Counted from the first letter of the stretch, positions 22,616-31,147 are shown. The stretch is DNA of 35,699 nucleotides from Betaproteobacteria bacterium (GCA_027490755.1 JAIXXL010000021.1:89675-125373), one strand, 5' to 3'. Numbers and translations: made by a program. The notes: generated by a model from the letters alone, not told the origin.

Positions 22616-23698
22616 TCAGCCGCGGGCCTGACGACTGCTCTGCCACCGCCGCAGCGGCCAGCTCAGCCAGTAGAGGGTCCACGAGACCGGGTTCATGTTG
22701 CTGCGCCAGTAGGCGAACAGCAGGCAGAGAACGGCGAGCGCGCCAAGCCCCTGACTGGTCTGGGTCGGCACCCAGCGCCAGGCAGAGGCCTGACCGCTGA
22801 CCAGTTTTGCAGCGAACACCGTACCCCCACCCAAGCGCGTGTAGTCGAACTCGAGTTCCTCGGCGAGCAGCTTCAGGTAGGTCTCGCGCAGCTGGGACAG
22901 GTGCTCACGACCGGGAGAGGTCTGCAGCCGGGCGGCGACATCCGCCGAGATCTTGCCGGCCCCGACATCAACCATCTTCTCGCTGCCGCTAGAGGTCGAG
23001 CGCCCGCTGGCGTAGGGGTCGGCCTGCTGGACTTCGGCCTCGCGCCACACGCCGACCTGTTTGCCGCGGTCATCGATCTTCGGGATCGGGCTGGGCACGC
23101 TCTCGCCGACTCCCACCAGCCAGCCTTTCACCGCGCCCGCCGTTCCGCGGAACTGAGGACGGTAACGGGCCGAGATCGGCGGCGCCTCGTGGCCATCGGT
23201 GATGAACACCAGTTGCGTCTCGCGATCGCTCTCCTCGAGGAATCCCATGGCGTTGTAGATGCCCTTGGCGATCTCGCTGTCGGAGGCCCAGATCGACTTT
23301 GGCGAGATCTTGGCGACACTGCTGGCCAGTTCGTTGTAGTGGCCACAGACCTCTACCGGCTGGTACAGCACCATCGTCTGATAGCCAGCGAAGATTCCCA
23401 GGCCGGCGCGGGTGCCACAGGGCAGTTCGCGCAGCGCATCGGTCAGGCTGCGGCGGATCGCTTCGGCTCGGCTGGCGGGTTCACCATCGATGTGCATGTC
23501 GCGGGTGTGCATGCTCATCGAGATATCGACCACGAAAAGGAAGCTGTGCACCGGGCGCAGCAAGGGCACCTCCGGCCCGATCGCCGCCAGCAGCAGCAGG
23601 ATAGCCGCCGTATTGAGCATGGCACGGCGGGTCGGCATCAGCCACTGCCGTACGCGCTGCAGGCGCGAGGGTCCGACTTCGGGCGGTACGGCGCTCAT
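22616..23698 (-). CDS. mxaL: MxaL, VWA-domain methanol dehydrogenase maturation protein
   Basis: Membrane-anchored von Willebrand A protein needed, with MxaA, MxaC, MxaK, MxaR and MxaS, for insertion of metal into methanol dehydrogenase in classic methylotrophs. Seen: an N-terminal membrane span (NTAAILLLLAAIGPEVPLL), the MIDAS motif FVVDISMSM (Asp58, Ser60, Ser62), ETQLVFITDGHEAPP, and a C-terminal span (GLGALAVLCLLFAYW). Length is 360 residues. Its ATG overlaps the mxaK stop (ATGA). It is the last gene of mxaRSACKL. The cognate dehydrogenase in this window is XoxF. Confidence 0.9.
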   Translation of the reverse strand: MSAVPPEVGPSRLQRVRQWLMPTRRAMLNTAAILLLLAAIGPEVPLLRPVHSFLFVVDISMSMHTRDMHIDGEPASRAEAIRRSLTDALRELPCGTRAGLGIFAGYQTMVLYQPVEVCGHYNELASSVAKISPKSIWASDSEIAKGIYNAMGFLEESDRETQLVFITDGHEAPPISARYRPQFRGTAGAVKGWLVGVGESVPSPIPKIDDRGKQVGVWREAEVQQADPYASGRSTSSGSEKMVDVGAGKISADVAARLQTSPGREHLSQLRETYLKLLAEELEFDYTRLGGGTVFAAKLVSGQASAWRWVPTQTSQGLGALAVLCLLFAYWRSNMNPVSWTLYWLSWPLRRWQSSRQARG

Positions 23699-24249
23699 GG
23701 CAGGCCCAGCGATTCCACCTGCATGGTGGTGATGGCCTGTTCGGCCTCCGGCGGCTGCTCGACGTCGATCTCCTCGGCCTGCTCCACCTCGGGCGAGCGC
23801 CGCAGCGCCCGCTCCAGGTTGTAGCGTGCTGCCATGTGGCCCGGGTCGGCGCGTAGCACCACCCGGTACGCGGCCTTGGCCAGCTCGAAGTTGGGTGTTG
23901 CCGAGGCGGTGTCGCCGGCGTCAGCGGCCTCTATGGCATCACGCAGGTAGAGGTTGCCGCTGTTGAAACGGGCCGCCAGTCGCAGCGAGGCTGGTGCCGA
24001 ATCATCGTTCTCGATGCGGTTGTATTGCGCCAGCGCCGGGCCGACCTTGTCCGCCTTGGCGAGGGCGACACCGGAGGCGAAGGCTTCTTCTGGTATCGGG
24101 GAGTTGGCTAGCGCCTTGCCGGCAGCGATGCGCGCGTTGACCTCGTCGGCGGCAGCGATGCTGAGCCGGTCATGGGTGACCAGCGCGCCGGTGGCCCCGA
24201 GGGCAGCGAGGCTGACGAGAGTGATCAGTGTGCGGCGGATCTGGACCAT
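23695..24249 (-). CDS. mxaK: MxaK, methanol oxidation accessory protein
   Basis: A 184-residue membrane-anchored periplasmic protein. Seen: an N-terminal span (LITLVSLAALGATGALVTH), then TPR-like helices (ALAQYNRIENDDSAPASLRLAARFNSGNLY and AAYRVVLRADPGHMAARYNLERALR), and an acidic Pro/Glu tail (EVEQAEEIDVEQPPEAEQ). TPR segments like this usually hold protein complexes together, here probably the VWA proteins MxaC and MxaL. Its start overlaps the end of mxaC by 25 bases and its stop overlaps the mxaL start by ATGA, so the three are translationally coupled. Confidence 0.87.
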   Translation of the reverse strand: MVQIRRTLITLVSLAALGATGALVTHDRLSIAAADEVNARIAAGKALANSPIPEEAFASGVALAKADKVGPALAQYNRIENDDSAPASLRLAARFNSGNLYLRDAIEAADAGDTASATPNFELAKAAYRVVLRADPGHMAARYNLERALRRSPEVEQAEEIDVEQPPEAEQAITTMQVESLGLP

Positions 24250-25241
24250 CGGGTGACCTGCATGGCGGAGACGATGACAACGGGAAGCAGCAGAAACAGC
24301 GCAAGGCCAAAGGTAAGTGCTGCCAGGGATTGTTTCGGGACGACCTCGGGCGTGCGGGTCGGCAGTCGTTGCAGGCGGTCGATGTCGCTGATCGCGGCCT
24401 TCAACTGTTGCGGATCCTCGGCCTCATAGGCGCGGTAGGGGATACCGATCTCGCCGAAGAAGCGGTCGAGGAAGTACTCCGGGACCGCATCTCGCTGTCC
24501 GCTGTCCTCGGTGGTCTCGACCTTCAGACCTGGGCTGCCGCGGCCGCGCAGGTAGATCCAGTAGAGCGATATGCGGTGCTTGCGCGCGCCCTCGATGATC
24601 TTGACCTGAGTGAGTTCGTCCAGCTGCGCGCCGCCATCCGACACCAGCATCAGCACGCGCGACCCGGTGTAGGGCCGCTCGTCGAAGTAGTGGAGCCCAT
24701 CGATCATGGCCAGACCGATGTCGGTCTCGGCCAGTCCACGGCCCAGACCCGCAGCGTCGATGGCGGACTGGACCACCTCGTGGCGGTTGGTCAGTGGCAG
24801 CACATGGATCGGGCGGGTCGAGAAGTTCAGCAGGCCGATGGCGTCGTTCGGCCGGCTCTTGACGAACTCGGTGAGCACACGCCGCGCCGCGCCATTCTTG
24901 GTCTCGCCCTGTGTCATCAGCAGTTGCTCCGTGCCCACCGTGCGCCCGAAGCCCTGGTCCATGCTGCGGCTGCGATCGAGCATGATGACGATCTCGGCGC
25001 CGGTGCCAACGCGCTCGATGACGCGTTCGCCGCGCGACAGACCGGCCAGGCCCAGCACCAGCGACGCGATCCCGATCACTGCGGCGATGCGCAGGACGCT
25101 GCTCAGCAGCCTGCCGAGCGGATCCTCCGGTACAAGCCCGAGGTAGGGGTGAGGCAGTGACTGGATCGGCGTGCGCAGCAGCGGCATCAGTGCCAGCGGC
25201 AACGCGAGCAGCAGCCAGGGATTGTCGAAGATCAGGTTCAC
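24225..25241 (-). CDS. mxaC: MxaC, VWA-domain maturation protein
   Basis: A 338-residue membrane protein of the BatA/B type. Seen: two N-terminal spans (NLIFDNPWLLLALPLALMPLL and RIAAVIGIASLVLGLAGLS), MIDAS motif IVIMLDRSRSMD (Asp89, Ser91, Ser93), TDIGLAMIDGL with the second metal-binding Thr, VLMLVSDGGAQ, and a C-terminal span (LTFGLALFLLLPVVIVSAM). Required in the classic system for metal insertion into the dehydrogenase. The start is GTG 25241, ten bases after the mxaA stop, with no strong ribosome binding site, which fits coupled translation. Confidence 0.92.
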   Translation of the reverse strand: MNLIFDNPWLLLALPLALMPLLRTPIQSLPHPYLGLVPEDPLGRLLSSVLRIAAVIGIASLVLGLAGLSRGERVIERVGTGAEIVIMLDRSRSMDQGFGRTVGTEQLLMTQGETKNGAARRVLTEFVKSRPNDAIGLLNFSTRPIHVLPLTNRHEVVQSAIDAAGLGRGLAETDIGLAMIDGLHYFDERPYTGSRVLMLVSDGGAQLDELTQVKIIEGARKHRISLYWIYLRGRGSPGLKVETTEDSGQRDAVPEYFLDRFFGEIGIPYRAYEAEDPQQLKAAISDIDRLQRLPTRTPEVVPKQSLAALTFGLALFLLLPVVIVSAMQVTRWSRSAAH

Positions 25242-25251
25242 CGGCCCGTGC

Positions 25252-26178
25252 TCACTGGATGCCGCGCTCTACCGCTCTGGCCTGCGCCAGCAGGCGCATC
25301 AGCTCGCTGCGGCGGCTGCGCTCGGGGTAGCCGCCCGCGCCGAAGAAGACCCGTCTCGACTCCGCAAGCCACGCCGCGATCTCTGGTTCCAGCCGGACAT
25401 AGGCTGCGTGCCGGCTCGTCAGCGCCTGAGTCTCGCCCGGGAACACGGTGCGGCCCGCCGTGACGTCGAGCGCACGGTGCATGGCCTTGAGCGCCACCGG
25501 CCAGAAAGCCTCGTCGGCGGCATCACGCAGACGCGACGCCTCGCGCAGTGCCCGCGCGAACGGCCGCTGCGGGCGGATCAGGCGTTCCCACGGTGTCCAG
25601 CAGTAGACCAGTGCCAGAAGCGGCAGCAGGGCAGCCAGCAGCGTGTAGCGGATGCGCAACTCTTCGACGGCGGTCGAGACCGACGGCGCGTGGATGTCGT
25701 CCTGGATCTCGACCAGGCGGTCGCGGCCGAGGACGGTTCCCGGGGTCATCGGCGCGATGGTGATGAATGAGGGATTCACCGGCAGGCGGACCAGCTTGTT
25801 GTCCCGCTCAAGGGGCACGGCGAACTCCGGCAGGCTCACCGTGCGCACCGCTTCGGGCACGTTGGTGACCTGGTATTCGAGGCGCAGTCGCGTGCCGCCG
25901 CTGACCATTCCGTGTTCGATGCTGCGTAGTTCGAGCCAGGCGCCGGCACGGCCGGGTTTTGGCAGGCTCTTGACCGCAAGTGTTGCGCCATCGGTCGGGT
26001 AGACGGTGATCTCGCGCACCACCAGGTCGCCGATCTGGTGACCGTAGGGCAGCGGCTCGCGGACGGTGATACGGGTCTCGGGCGTGGCCTTTTCTGCGGC
26101 CGCAAAGGCCGGCGCCGCCAGCCCGGCAAGCGCCATCAGCAGGGCGCCCAGTCGGCTGTGCAGGGTGTGCCGGTTCAT
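25252..26178 (-). CDS. mxaA: MxaA, methanol dehydrogenase maturation protein
   Basis: A 308-residue exported, membrane-anchored protein. Seen: signal peptide (RLGALLMALAGLAAPAFAAA), a periplasmic beta-sandwich-like region (HQIGDLVVREITVYPTDGATLAVKSLPKPG; LEYQVTNVPEAVRTVSLPEF), one span near residue 195 (YTLLAALLPLLALVYCW), and a cytoplasmic helical tail. This is the layout of MxaA, required for metal insertion. The ATG at 26178 overlaps the mxaS stop (ATGA); the longer open frame to 26421 is mxaS in another frame and is not used. Confidence 0.9.
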   Translation of the reverse strand: MNRHTLHSRLGALLMALAGLAAPAFAAAEKATPETRITVREPLPYGHQIGDLVVREITVYPTDGATLAVKSLPKPGRAGAWLELRSIEHGMVSGGTRLRLEYQVTNVPEAVRTVSLPEFAVPLERDNKLVRLPVNPSFITIAPMTPGTVLGRDRLVEIQDDIHAPSVSTAVEELRIRYTLLAALLPLLALVYCWTPWERLIRPQRPFARALREASRLRDAADEAFWPVALKAMHRALDVTAGRTVFPGETQALTSRHAAYVRLEPEIAAWLAESRRVFFGAGGYPERSRRSELMRLLAQARAVERGIQ

Positions 26179-27023
26179 GCTGCGACTCCATGGAAATGCG
26201 CGCTGACGGCATCCGCAGAGAAGCCATCGCGCAGAAAGAGGGGCCTCAGGTCGAAGGCCTGGCAGGTGTCGCGGATGTCGGCCTCGCGCGCGAGGTAGGC
26301 GGCCTCGACCTCCTCGTTCCAGCCGCGCCGCAGCCAGATCAGGCGCCGCTCGCCGCTCTCCATGTCTTCGGCAAACGCGAACCCCCTGTTCGGCCAGCCG
26401 CTGTACTCGGCACGGTCCCACAGCGCCACAGGCACCACATGGTGCGGCCGGCTGTTCTCAAGGAAGCGCTTGAGCATCTCCACCGGCCAGTGGAAGTCCG
26501 AGACCAGGAACACCAGCCCCGGCTCGCGCGGCAGCCAAGCCGGCACCTCGGCCAGACCCTCGTAGCCGGCTTCACGCGCCGAGTCATGGCGCAGGTGCTG
26601 GATGACCCCCTCCAGCGCGGCGCGCTGCTGGCGAACCGGCAGCCAGCAGTCTTCGCGCAGACGCTGGTCGAAGCCGATCAGGCCGAAGCGGTCGCCGTTG
26701 CGGTTGGCCGACCACGCCGCGGACTCGACGAAGTTGGCGGCGGCACGGGCGCGGTTCTGCATGCCGCGAAAGCCCATCGAGGTAGAGACATCGAGCACCA
26801 CCACCACCGGGATGGCGGCTCGTTGCTGGTACTCCCGCACCCACCATTGCTCGGCCGGGTCGCGCAGGCTGGCCCGGATGTCGATGCGCCGGGGGTCGGG
26901 GCTGGCGAACAGCGACACGTGGCGGCGGAAGATCATGCCGCCGCCACTCATGTTGCTGTGATGCCCCCCCGGGCGCTGGCTGCGCGCCTTTCCCGGGAGT
27001 CGGTAGTGGAACTCGGCGACCAT
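26175..27023 (-). CDS. mxaS: MxaS, DUF58-type protein
   Basis: A 282-residue cytoplasmic protein of the DUF58 family that works with MoxR-type ATPases. Seen: FHYRLPGKARSQRPGGHHSNMSGGGMIF in the N-terminal part, RRIDIRASLRDP (the conserved 'D-R-SxRDP' of DUF58), then a VWA-like core with VVVVLDVSTSMGF (Asp78, Ser80, Ser82) and LVFLVSDFHW. Together with MxaR it is expected to form a chaperone-like ATPase pair for the membrane VWA proteins. The ATG at 27023 is 13 bases after the mxaR stop and the end overlaps mxaA. Confidence 0.92.
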   Translation of the reverse strand: MVAEFHYRLPGKARSQRPGGHHSNMSGGGMIFRRHVSLFASPDPRRIDIRASLRDPAEQWWVREYQQRAAIPVVVVLDVSTSMGFRGMQNRARAAANFVESAAWSANRNGDRFGLIGFDQRLREDCWLPVRQQRAALEGVIQHLRHDSAREAGYEGLAEVPAWLPREPGLVFLVSDFHWPVEMLKRFLENSRPHHVVPVALWDRAEYSGWPNRGFAFAEDMESGERRLIWLRRGWNEEVEAAYLAREADIRDTCQAFDLRPLFLRDGFSADAVSAHFHGVAA

Positions 27024-27036
27024 GGCCCGTCCTGCG

Positions 27037-28053
27037 TCAGGGCGCCGCGATCTGGGCGCGGCAGGCGTCGAGCAGGGCGCCGACGATCTCGCCGCGCTTC
27101 ATCTCGTAGTTGGGGTAGAGGAAGATGCGGTGCGCAACCGTCTCGCGCAGGGCCCCGTGCAGGTCCTCGGGGATCAGCTGGGTGCGGCCCTGCAGCCAGG
27201 CTTCGACGCGGGCTGCGCGCAGCATCAGGCTCATGCCGCGCGGGCTGGCGCCAGCCTCGACCAGCCGGTTGGTGTCGATGCCCTCGATGCGGATGCCGGC
27301 CTCGCCCGGGCGGCGCAGCGCGCGCCATAGCCGCACGGCATAGTCCTGCAGCGCCTGGCTGGCGCTCACCGACTCCTGGATCACCTTGCCGACGCCGTTC
27401 AGCTCGGTGTAGGGCATCACCGCCTCCGGCACCTTGCTGATCAGCGCATCGCCGTCGTGGAAGCGGGTGTTGAACATGAGGTCAGCCTGGATCGCGGCGT
27501 CGGTCGGCGTCTCGATCTGGATCTCCATCAGGAAGCGGTCACGTGCCGCCGAGGAGATCTCGAAAGTCTCTTCCTTCTCGATGCGGTTGCGGTCGGCGAA
27601 CACCTGCAGATGCGGGAACTGGTACTCGCGGTTGAAGGCGTTGACGCTGCGCTCGGCCATGATGCGCAGCAGCAGCGAGTGCACCTGCGGCCGGGCGCGG
27701 TTGATCTCGTTGAAGAAGAAGGTCGCCAGGTGGGCACCATGCTTGAGGATGGGGCCGGCGTCGACGCGCGGGCGACCGTCCTCACCGATGTAGGTGTAGT
27801 AGACCAGGTCGGTCGGCATCAGGTCGACGGTGCCCTCGATACGCTCATAGGCGCCGCCGATGGCCCGTGCCACGGCGCGCAGCAGGGTGGTCTTGCCCAC
27901 GCCCACGTCGCCCTCGAGCAGTACGTGGCCGCGCGCGAACACCGCAAGGGTGATGAGGTGGATGGCACGGTCCTGCCCGACCACAGCGCTCTTCAGCGCG
28001 GTTTCGAAGGTGGTAGCGCGGTCGCGCCAGTCAGCTAACAGTTTGTCGGACAC
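27037..28053 (-). CDS. mxaR: MxaR, MoxR-family AAA+ ATPase
   Basis: AAA+ ATPase leading the mxaRSACKL operon, 338 residues. Seen: VVGQDRAIHLITLAVFARGHVLLEGDVGVGKTT with Walker A GDVGVGKT near residues 48-55; a Walker B-like FFFNEINRARPQVHSLLL where the first acid of the usual DEINR is Asn115 while Glu116 is kept; sensor segments FADRNRIEKEETFEISSAARDRFLMEI; and the C-terminal lid with GASPRGMSLMLRAARVEAWL. The start is GTG 28053 preceded by GGGGA; the open frame reaches 28218 but only non-conserved residues lie there. ATP-driven remodelling of the MxaS/MxaC/MxaL complex to load metal into the dehydrogenase is the accepted idea for the family, not shown here. Confidence 0.93.
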   Translation of the reverse strand: MSDKLLADWRDRATTFETALKSAVVGQDRAIHLITLAVFARGHVLLEGDVGVGKTTLLRAVARAIGGAYERIEGTVDLMPTDLVYYTYIGEDGRPRVDAGPILKHGAHLATFFFNEINRARPQVHSLLLRIMAERSVNAFNREYQFPHLQVFADRNRIEKEETFEISSAARDRFLMEIQIETPTDAAIQADLMFNTRFHDGDALISKVPEAVMPYTELNGVGKVIQESVSASQALQDYAVRLWRALRRPGEAGIRIEGIDTNRLVEAGASPRGMSLMLRAARVEAWLQGRTQLIPEDLHGALRETVAHRIFLYPNYEMKRGEIVGALLDACRAQIAAP

Positions 28054-28199
28054 AGACTTTCCCCGAGGCGGTTTGGTATGACGCAAAGAGTGGAAAACTA
28101 GCACAAATCCAGACGTGTCCTTGTATGCCTCAAGGCGTGGCGCGTTTACGCCTGAACACTCGGCGGAACTCCGCGCCGCGCGCGCATTCTGAGTACCGC

Positions 28200-28216
28200 G
28201 CACCTGCGACAGGTGC
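28200..28216. promoter_or_regulatory. Inverted repeat in the divergent mxaR / 28252 promoter region
   Basis: GCACCTG-CGA-CAGGTGC, 7-base arms with a 3-base centre, placed about 20 bases before the ribosome binding site of the plus-strand gene and 147 bases upstream of the mxaR start. It has the form of an operator for a dimeric regulator, or of a small leader hairpin. Confidence 0.35.
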
Positions 28217-28251
28217 ATCTACGACTCGCAGCAAACCGGAGGATCCCACGC

Positions 28252-29040
28252 ATGAAAACCGCTACTGGCCGACTGGTCGCCCTCGCCCTCGTCATGGGTG
28301 CTGTTGCCGCGCCCCCGACACTGGCCGGTGATTCCGACGAGAAGCAGGCGCCGCCCAAGGACATGGGTGCGGTCAAGCCGACCAAGCCGCAGTACGACAC
28401 CGGCCTCAAGCCCAAGGAAGAGATCACGCCTGCCGAGCAACTGGTGTTCCTCGACGAGCACCTCGCCAACCTGAAGACCACCGCCACGCTGAACTATGGC
28501 TTCGTCAAGCAGGGCAGCATGGAGAAGGGTTTCGCCGACACGGTGGAGGAGAGCGTGGCGGTGGATGGCAAGGGCAAGACGGTCAAGGCCAAGTTCCTGA
28601 GCGGCCTGAACAACAAGGAATTCGCAGCGATCGAGGGCGCGACCAGCAACCCGGTGATCCTGCACTTCCTCGAGCGCGACCTGAACGAGATGAAGCGCCT
28701 GACCACGGGCCAGCCCAACTACTTCCGCAAGCGCATCCGTCTGGCCCTGGCCGAGGGTCCGGAGGTCAAGTCGGTCAAGTTCACCTACAACGGCAAGCCG
28801 GTCGACGCCAAGGCTGTGTCGGTGGAGCCCTTCGTGACCGACCCTATGGTCCATGACCCGGCGCGCGCGGCTTACAAGCGCTACCGTGGCAAGCGGTACA
28901 CCTTCATCTTCTCCGACGCGGTACCGGGCAAGGTCGCCGAGATGCGGTTCACCATCCCGGATCTGGCGCTGGCCGGAGAGGCAGCCTTCGAGAAGCCGTT
29001 GCTGGAAGAGGTCCTGACGCTGCAGGCCCCGAAGAAGTAG
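28252..29040 (+). CDS. Exported protein of unknown function beside mxaR
   Basis: A 262-residue protein not recognised with certainty. Seen: signal peptide (RLVALALVMGAVAAPPTLAG), a Lys/Pro-rich linker (EKQAPPKDMGAVKPTKPQYDTGLKPKEE), a first domain with TLNYGFVKQGSMEKGFADTVEESV, a helical part ERDLNEMKRLTTGQPNYFRKRIRLAL, and a C-terminal beta region (VKSVKFTYNGKPVDAKAVSVEPFVTDP; KRYTFIFSDAVPGKVAEMRFTIPD) with the feel of a surface- or substrate-bound sandwich. The ATG at 28252 has GGAGG nine bases upstream. It is divergent from mxaRSACKL, and its export and position suggest a role with the periplasmic dehydrogenase; it could correspond to the poorly described MxaE or MxaH accessory proteins, but the match cannot be shown from sequence alone. 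Confidence 0.8.
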   Translation: MKTATGRLVALALVMGAVAAPPTLAGDSDEKQAPPKDMGAVKPTKPQYDTGLKPKEEITPAEQLVFLDEHLANLKTTATLNYGFVKQGSMEKGFADTVEESVAVDGKGKTVKAKFLSGLNNKEFAAIEGATSNPVILHFLERDLNEMKRLTTGQPNYFRKRIRLALAEGPEVKSVKFTYNGKPVDAKAVSVEPFVTDPMVHDPARAAYKRYRGKRYTFIFSDAVPGKVAEMRFTIPDLALAGEAAFEKPLLEEVLTLQAPKK

Positions 29041-29069
29041 ACCGGGACACCTGAGCGCGGCGATCGCAG

Positions 29070-29099
29070 GCGGCGGCGGGCGCCATCGCCCGCCGCCGC
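29070..29099 (+). terminator. GC-rich hairpin after the exported protein gene
   Basis: GGCGGCGGGCG (29072-29082) pairs with CGCCCGCCGCC (29087-29097) around CCAT, extendable by two pairs. There is no U-tract, so it may be a 3'-end stabiliser or a rho-assisted terminator. Confidence 0.4.
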
Positions 29100-29203
29100 G
29101 CGCGCTTGTTGGCCCCTCAGGCGGCTGTTACCATCGCGCGCCGGCTGCACATGCCGGATCCACGATGACTGCGCAGGAGGGGCCCGTAGCGGCCCATAGA
29201 GAC

Positions 29204-30277
29204 ATGACGAAGTACCAGACCGACGACACCCGTATCCGCCAGAGCGACGTGCTGCTCGCCCCGATGCAGATGCTACGCGAGCTGTCCGCCAGCGAAGCCG
29301 CGTTGCAGGTGACCGCGCAGGCGCGGGAGGGCATCCATCGCATTCTGACCGGCGACGATGACCGCCTGGTGGTTGTGGTGGGCCCCTGCTCGATCCATGA
29401 TCCGAAAGCCGCCATGGACTACGCGCATCGTCTCAAGGCGCTGCTGCCGGAGGTGAGTGACGAGTTGCTGGTGGTGATGCGTGTCTACTTCGAGAAGCCG
29501 CGAACCACCGTGGGCTGGAAGGGGCTGATCAACGACCCGCACCTCAACGAGACCTACGACATCAATGAGGGGCTGCGCCTGGCCCGCAAGATCCTGCTCG
29601 ACATCAACGAGCTTGGCCTGCCGTGTGGCACCGAGTTCCTCGACCTGATCAGCCCGCAGTACATCGCTGACCTGGTGGCGTGGGGCGCGATCGGCGCCCG
29701 CACCACCGAGTCGCAGTCGCATCGGCAACTTGCCTCTGGCCTGAGCTGCCCGGTCGGCTTCAAGAACGGCACCGACGGCAACATCCGCATCGCGGTCGAT
29801 GCGATGAAGGCTGCGGCGGCCTCGCACAGCTTCATATCGATCACCAAGACCGGTCAGGTCGCGGTATTCCAGACCGCCGGCAACGCCGACTGCCACCTCA
29901 TCCTGCGCGGTGGCAAGAGCACCAACTTCGACGCCGCCAGCGTCGATGCCGCGTGCAACGAACTTGCCGCGGCGAAGCAGCGCCCGCAGGTGATGATCGA
30001 TTTCTCGCACGCCAACTCGAGCAAGCAGCACCAGAAGCAGATCGAGGTCGGCGCCGACGTCGCCGCCCAGCTGGCGGGCGGCGAGACGCGCATCATGGGC
30101 GTGATGATCGAGAGCCACCTCAAGGCCGGCCGGCAGGACCTGGTGGTCGGTCAGCCGCTCGAGTACGGCCAGTCGATCACCGACGCGTGCATATCGTGGG
30201 ACGACACGGCGCCGCTGCTGCAACAGCTCGCGCAGGCGGTGCGCACGCGCCGTCAGCGCGCCCGCTCTGCGGCCTGA
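29204..30277 (+). CDS. aroG: 3-deoxy-7-phosphoheptulonate (DAHP) synthase, class I
   Basis: First step of the shikimate pathway: condenses phosphoenolpyruvate with erythrose 4-phosphate. Seen: an AroG/AroF-type N-terminus (YQTDDTRIRQSDVLL) that carries the feedback-binding region, LVVVVGPCSIHDPKAAMDYAHRL, MRVYFEKPRTTVGWKGLINDP, GARTTESQSHRQLASGLSCPVGFKNGTDG, and VMIDFSHANSSKQHQKQ with metal ligands. The start at ATG 29204 matches the family N-terminus; an ATG at 29165 would add 13 residues of no similarity. Which aromatic amino acid inhibits it cannot be told. panC follows after 30 bases, so the two are likely co-transcribed. aroC is 3 kb away. Confidence 0.95.
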   Translation: MTKYQTDDTRIRQSDVLLAPMQMLRELSASEAALQVTAQAREGIHRILTGDDDRLVVVVGPCSIHDPKAAMDYAHRLKALLPEVSDELLVVMRVYFEKPRTTVGWKGLINDPHLNETYDINEGLRLARKILLDINELGLPCGTEFLDLISPQYIADLVAWGAIGARTTESQSHRQLASGLSCPVGFKNGTDGNIRIAVDAMKAAAASHSFISITKTGQVAVFQTAGNADCHLILRGGKSTNFDAASVDAACNELAAAKQRPQVMIDFSHANSSKQHQKQIEVGADVAAQLAGGETRIMGVMIESHLKAGRQDLVVGQPLEYGQSITDACISWDDTAPLLQQLAQAVRTRRQRARSAA

Positions 30278-30307
30278 GACCAAGCGGCCGCGCCGGGCGC
30301 TGGCCTG

Positions 30308-31129
30308 ATGCGGACCGTTCACTCGACCGCTGAGCTGCGCGCGCTGCTTGCCGGCGAGCAGCGGGTGGTTTTTGTCCCGACCATGGGCAACCTGCACCGC
30401 GGGCACCTGCGCCTGATCCACCGTGCACGCGAGTTGGGCGGCCCGGTGGTTGCCAGCGTCTTCGTCAACCGGCTGCAGTTCGGCGCCGGCGAGGACTTCG
30501 ACCGCTACCCCCGCACGCTGATGGATGACGCGCAGGCGCTGGCCGATGCCGGTTGCGACGTCCTGTTCGCGCCCGACGAGCAGACCATCTACCCGAACCC
30601 CCAGACGGTGGTCGTGCAGCCGCCGTCGGAGGCCGACCAGCTTTGTGGCGAGCACCGCCCGGGCCACTTTGCCGGGGTGCTGACTGTCGTCTGCAAGCTC
30701 TTCAACCTGGTTCAGCCAGCGGCTGCAGTGTTCGGCGAGAAGGACTTCCAGCAGCTCTGGCTGATCCGCCAGATGGCGGCGCAACTGGCCATGCCGATCC
30801 GCATCGTCGGCCACGCCACCGAGCGTGATGCAGACGGTCTGGCCCTCTCCAGCCGTAACCGCTACCTGTCGCCAGTTGAGCGCAAGGTCGCGCCGCAGCT
30901 TTACGCCGCATTGTGCGGCGTGCGCGAATCGATCCATGCGGGCATGGCAGTAGGCGCTGCGGCAGCGGCCGCCGCCAGCACCCTGGGCGCCGGTGGCTGG
31001 GAGGTCGACTATGTGGCGGTGCGCGACGCGGCCAGCCTGCGCGAGCCGACGCCGGAGACCACGACCTGGGTCGTGCTCGCTGCCGCGCGTCTGGGCTCGA
31101 CGCGCCTGATCGACAACATCACGTTCTAG
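30308..31129 (+). CDS. panC: Pantoate--beta-alanine ligase
   Basis: ATP-dependent joining of pantoate and beta-alanine to make pantothenate; cytoplasmic. Seen: FVPTMGNLHRGHLRLIHRAR near residue 22 (the HIGH-like nucleotide-binding motif, HRGH here), VASVFVNRLQFGAGEDFDRYPRTL with the pantoate-binding residues, LCGEHRPGHFAGVLTVVCKLFN, FGEKDFQQLWLIRQM and LSSRNRYLSP (KMSKS-equivalent). Length is 273 residues. The ATG at 30308 lies 30 bases after aroG. In VFVNRLQFG, Arg-Leu stands where many homologues have Pro-Leu or Pro-Thr. panB and panD are not in the window. Confidence 0.95.
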   Translation: MRTVHSTAELRALLAGEQRVVFVPTMGNLHRGHLRLIHRARELGGPVVASVFVNRLQFGAGEDFDRYPRTLMDDAQALADAGCDVLFAPDEQTIYPNPQTVVVQPPSEADQLCGEHRPGHFAGVLTVVCKLFNLVQPAAAVFGEKDFQQLWLIRQMAAQLAMPIRIVGHATERDADGLALSSRNRYLSPVERKVAPQLYAALCGVRESIHAGMAVGAAAAAAASTLGAGGWEVDYVAVRDAASLREPTPETTTWVVLAAARLGSTRLIDNITF

Positions 31130-31147
31130 GGCCGACCCGACAACTGA

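Noticed and set aside
24228..25160. 310-codon plus-strand open frame opposite mxaC
   Set aside because: Shadow of mxaC; composition is typical of antisense translation.
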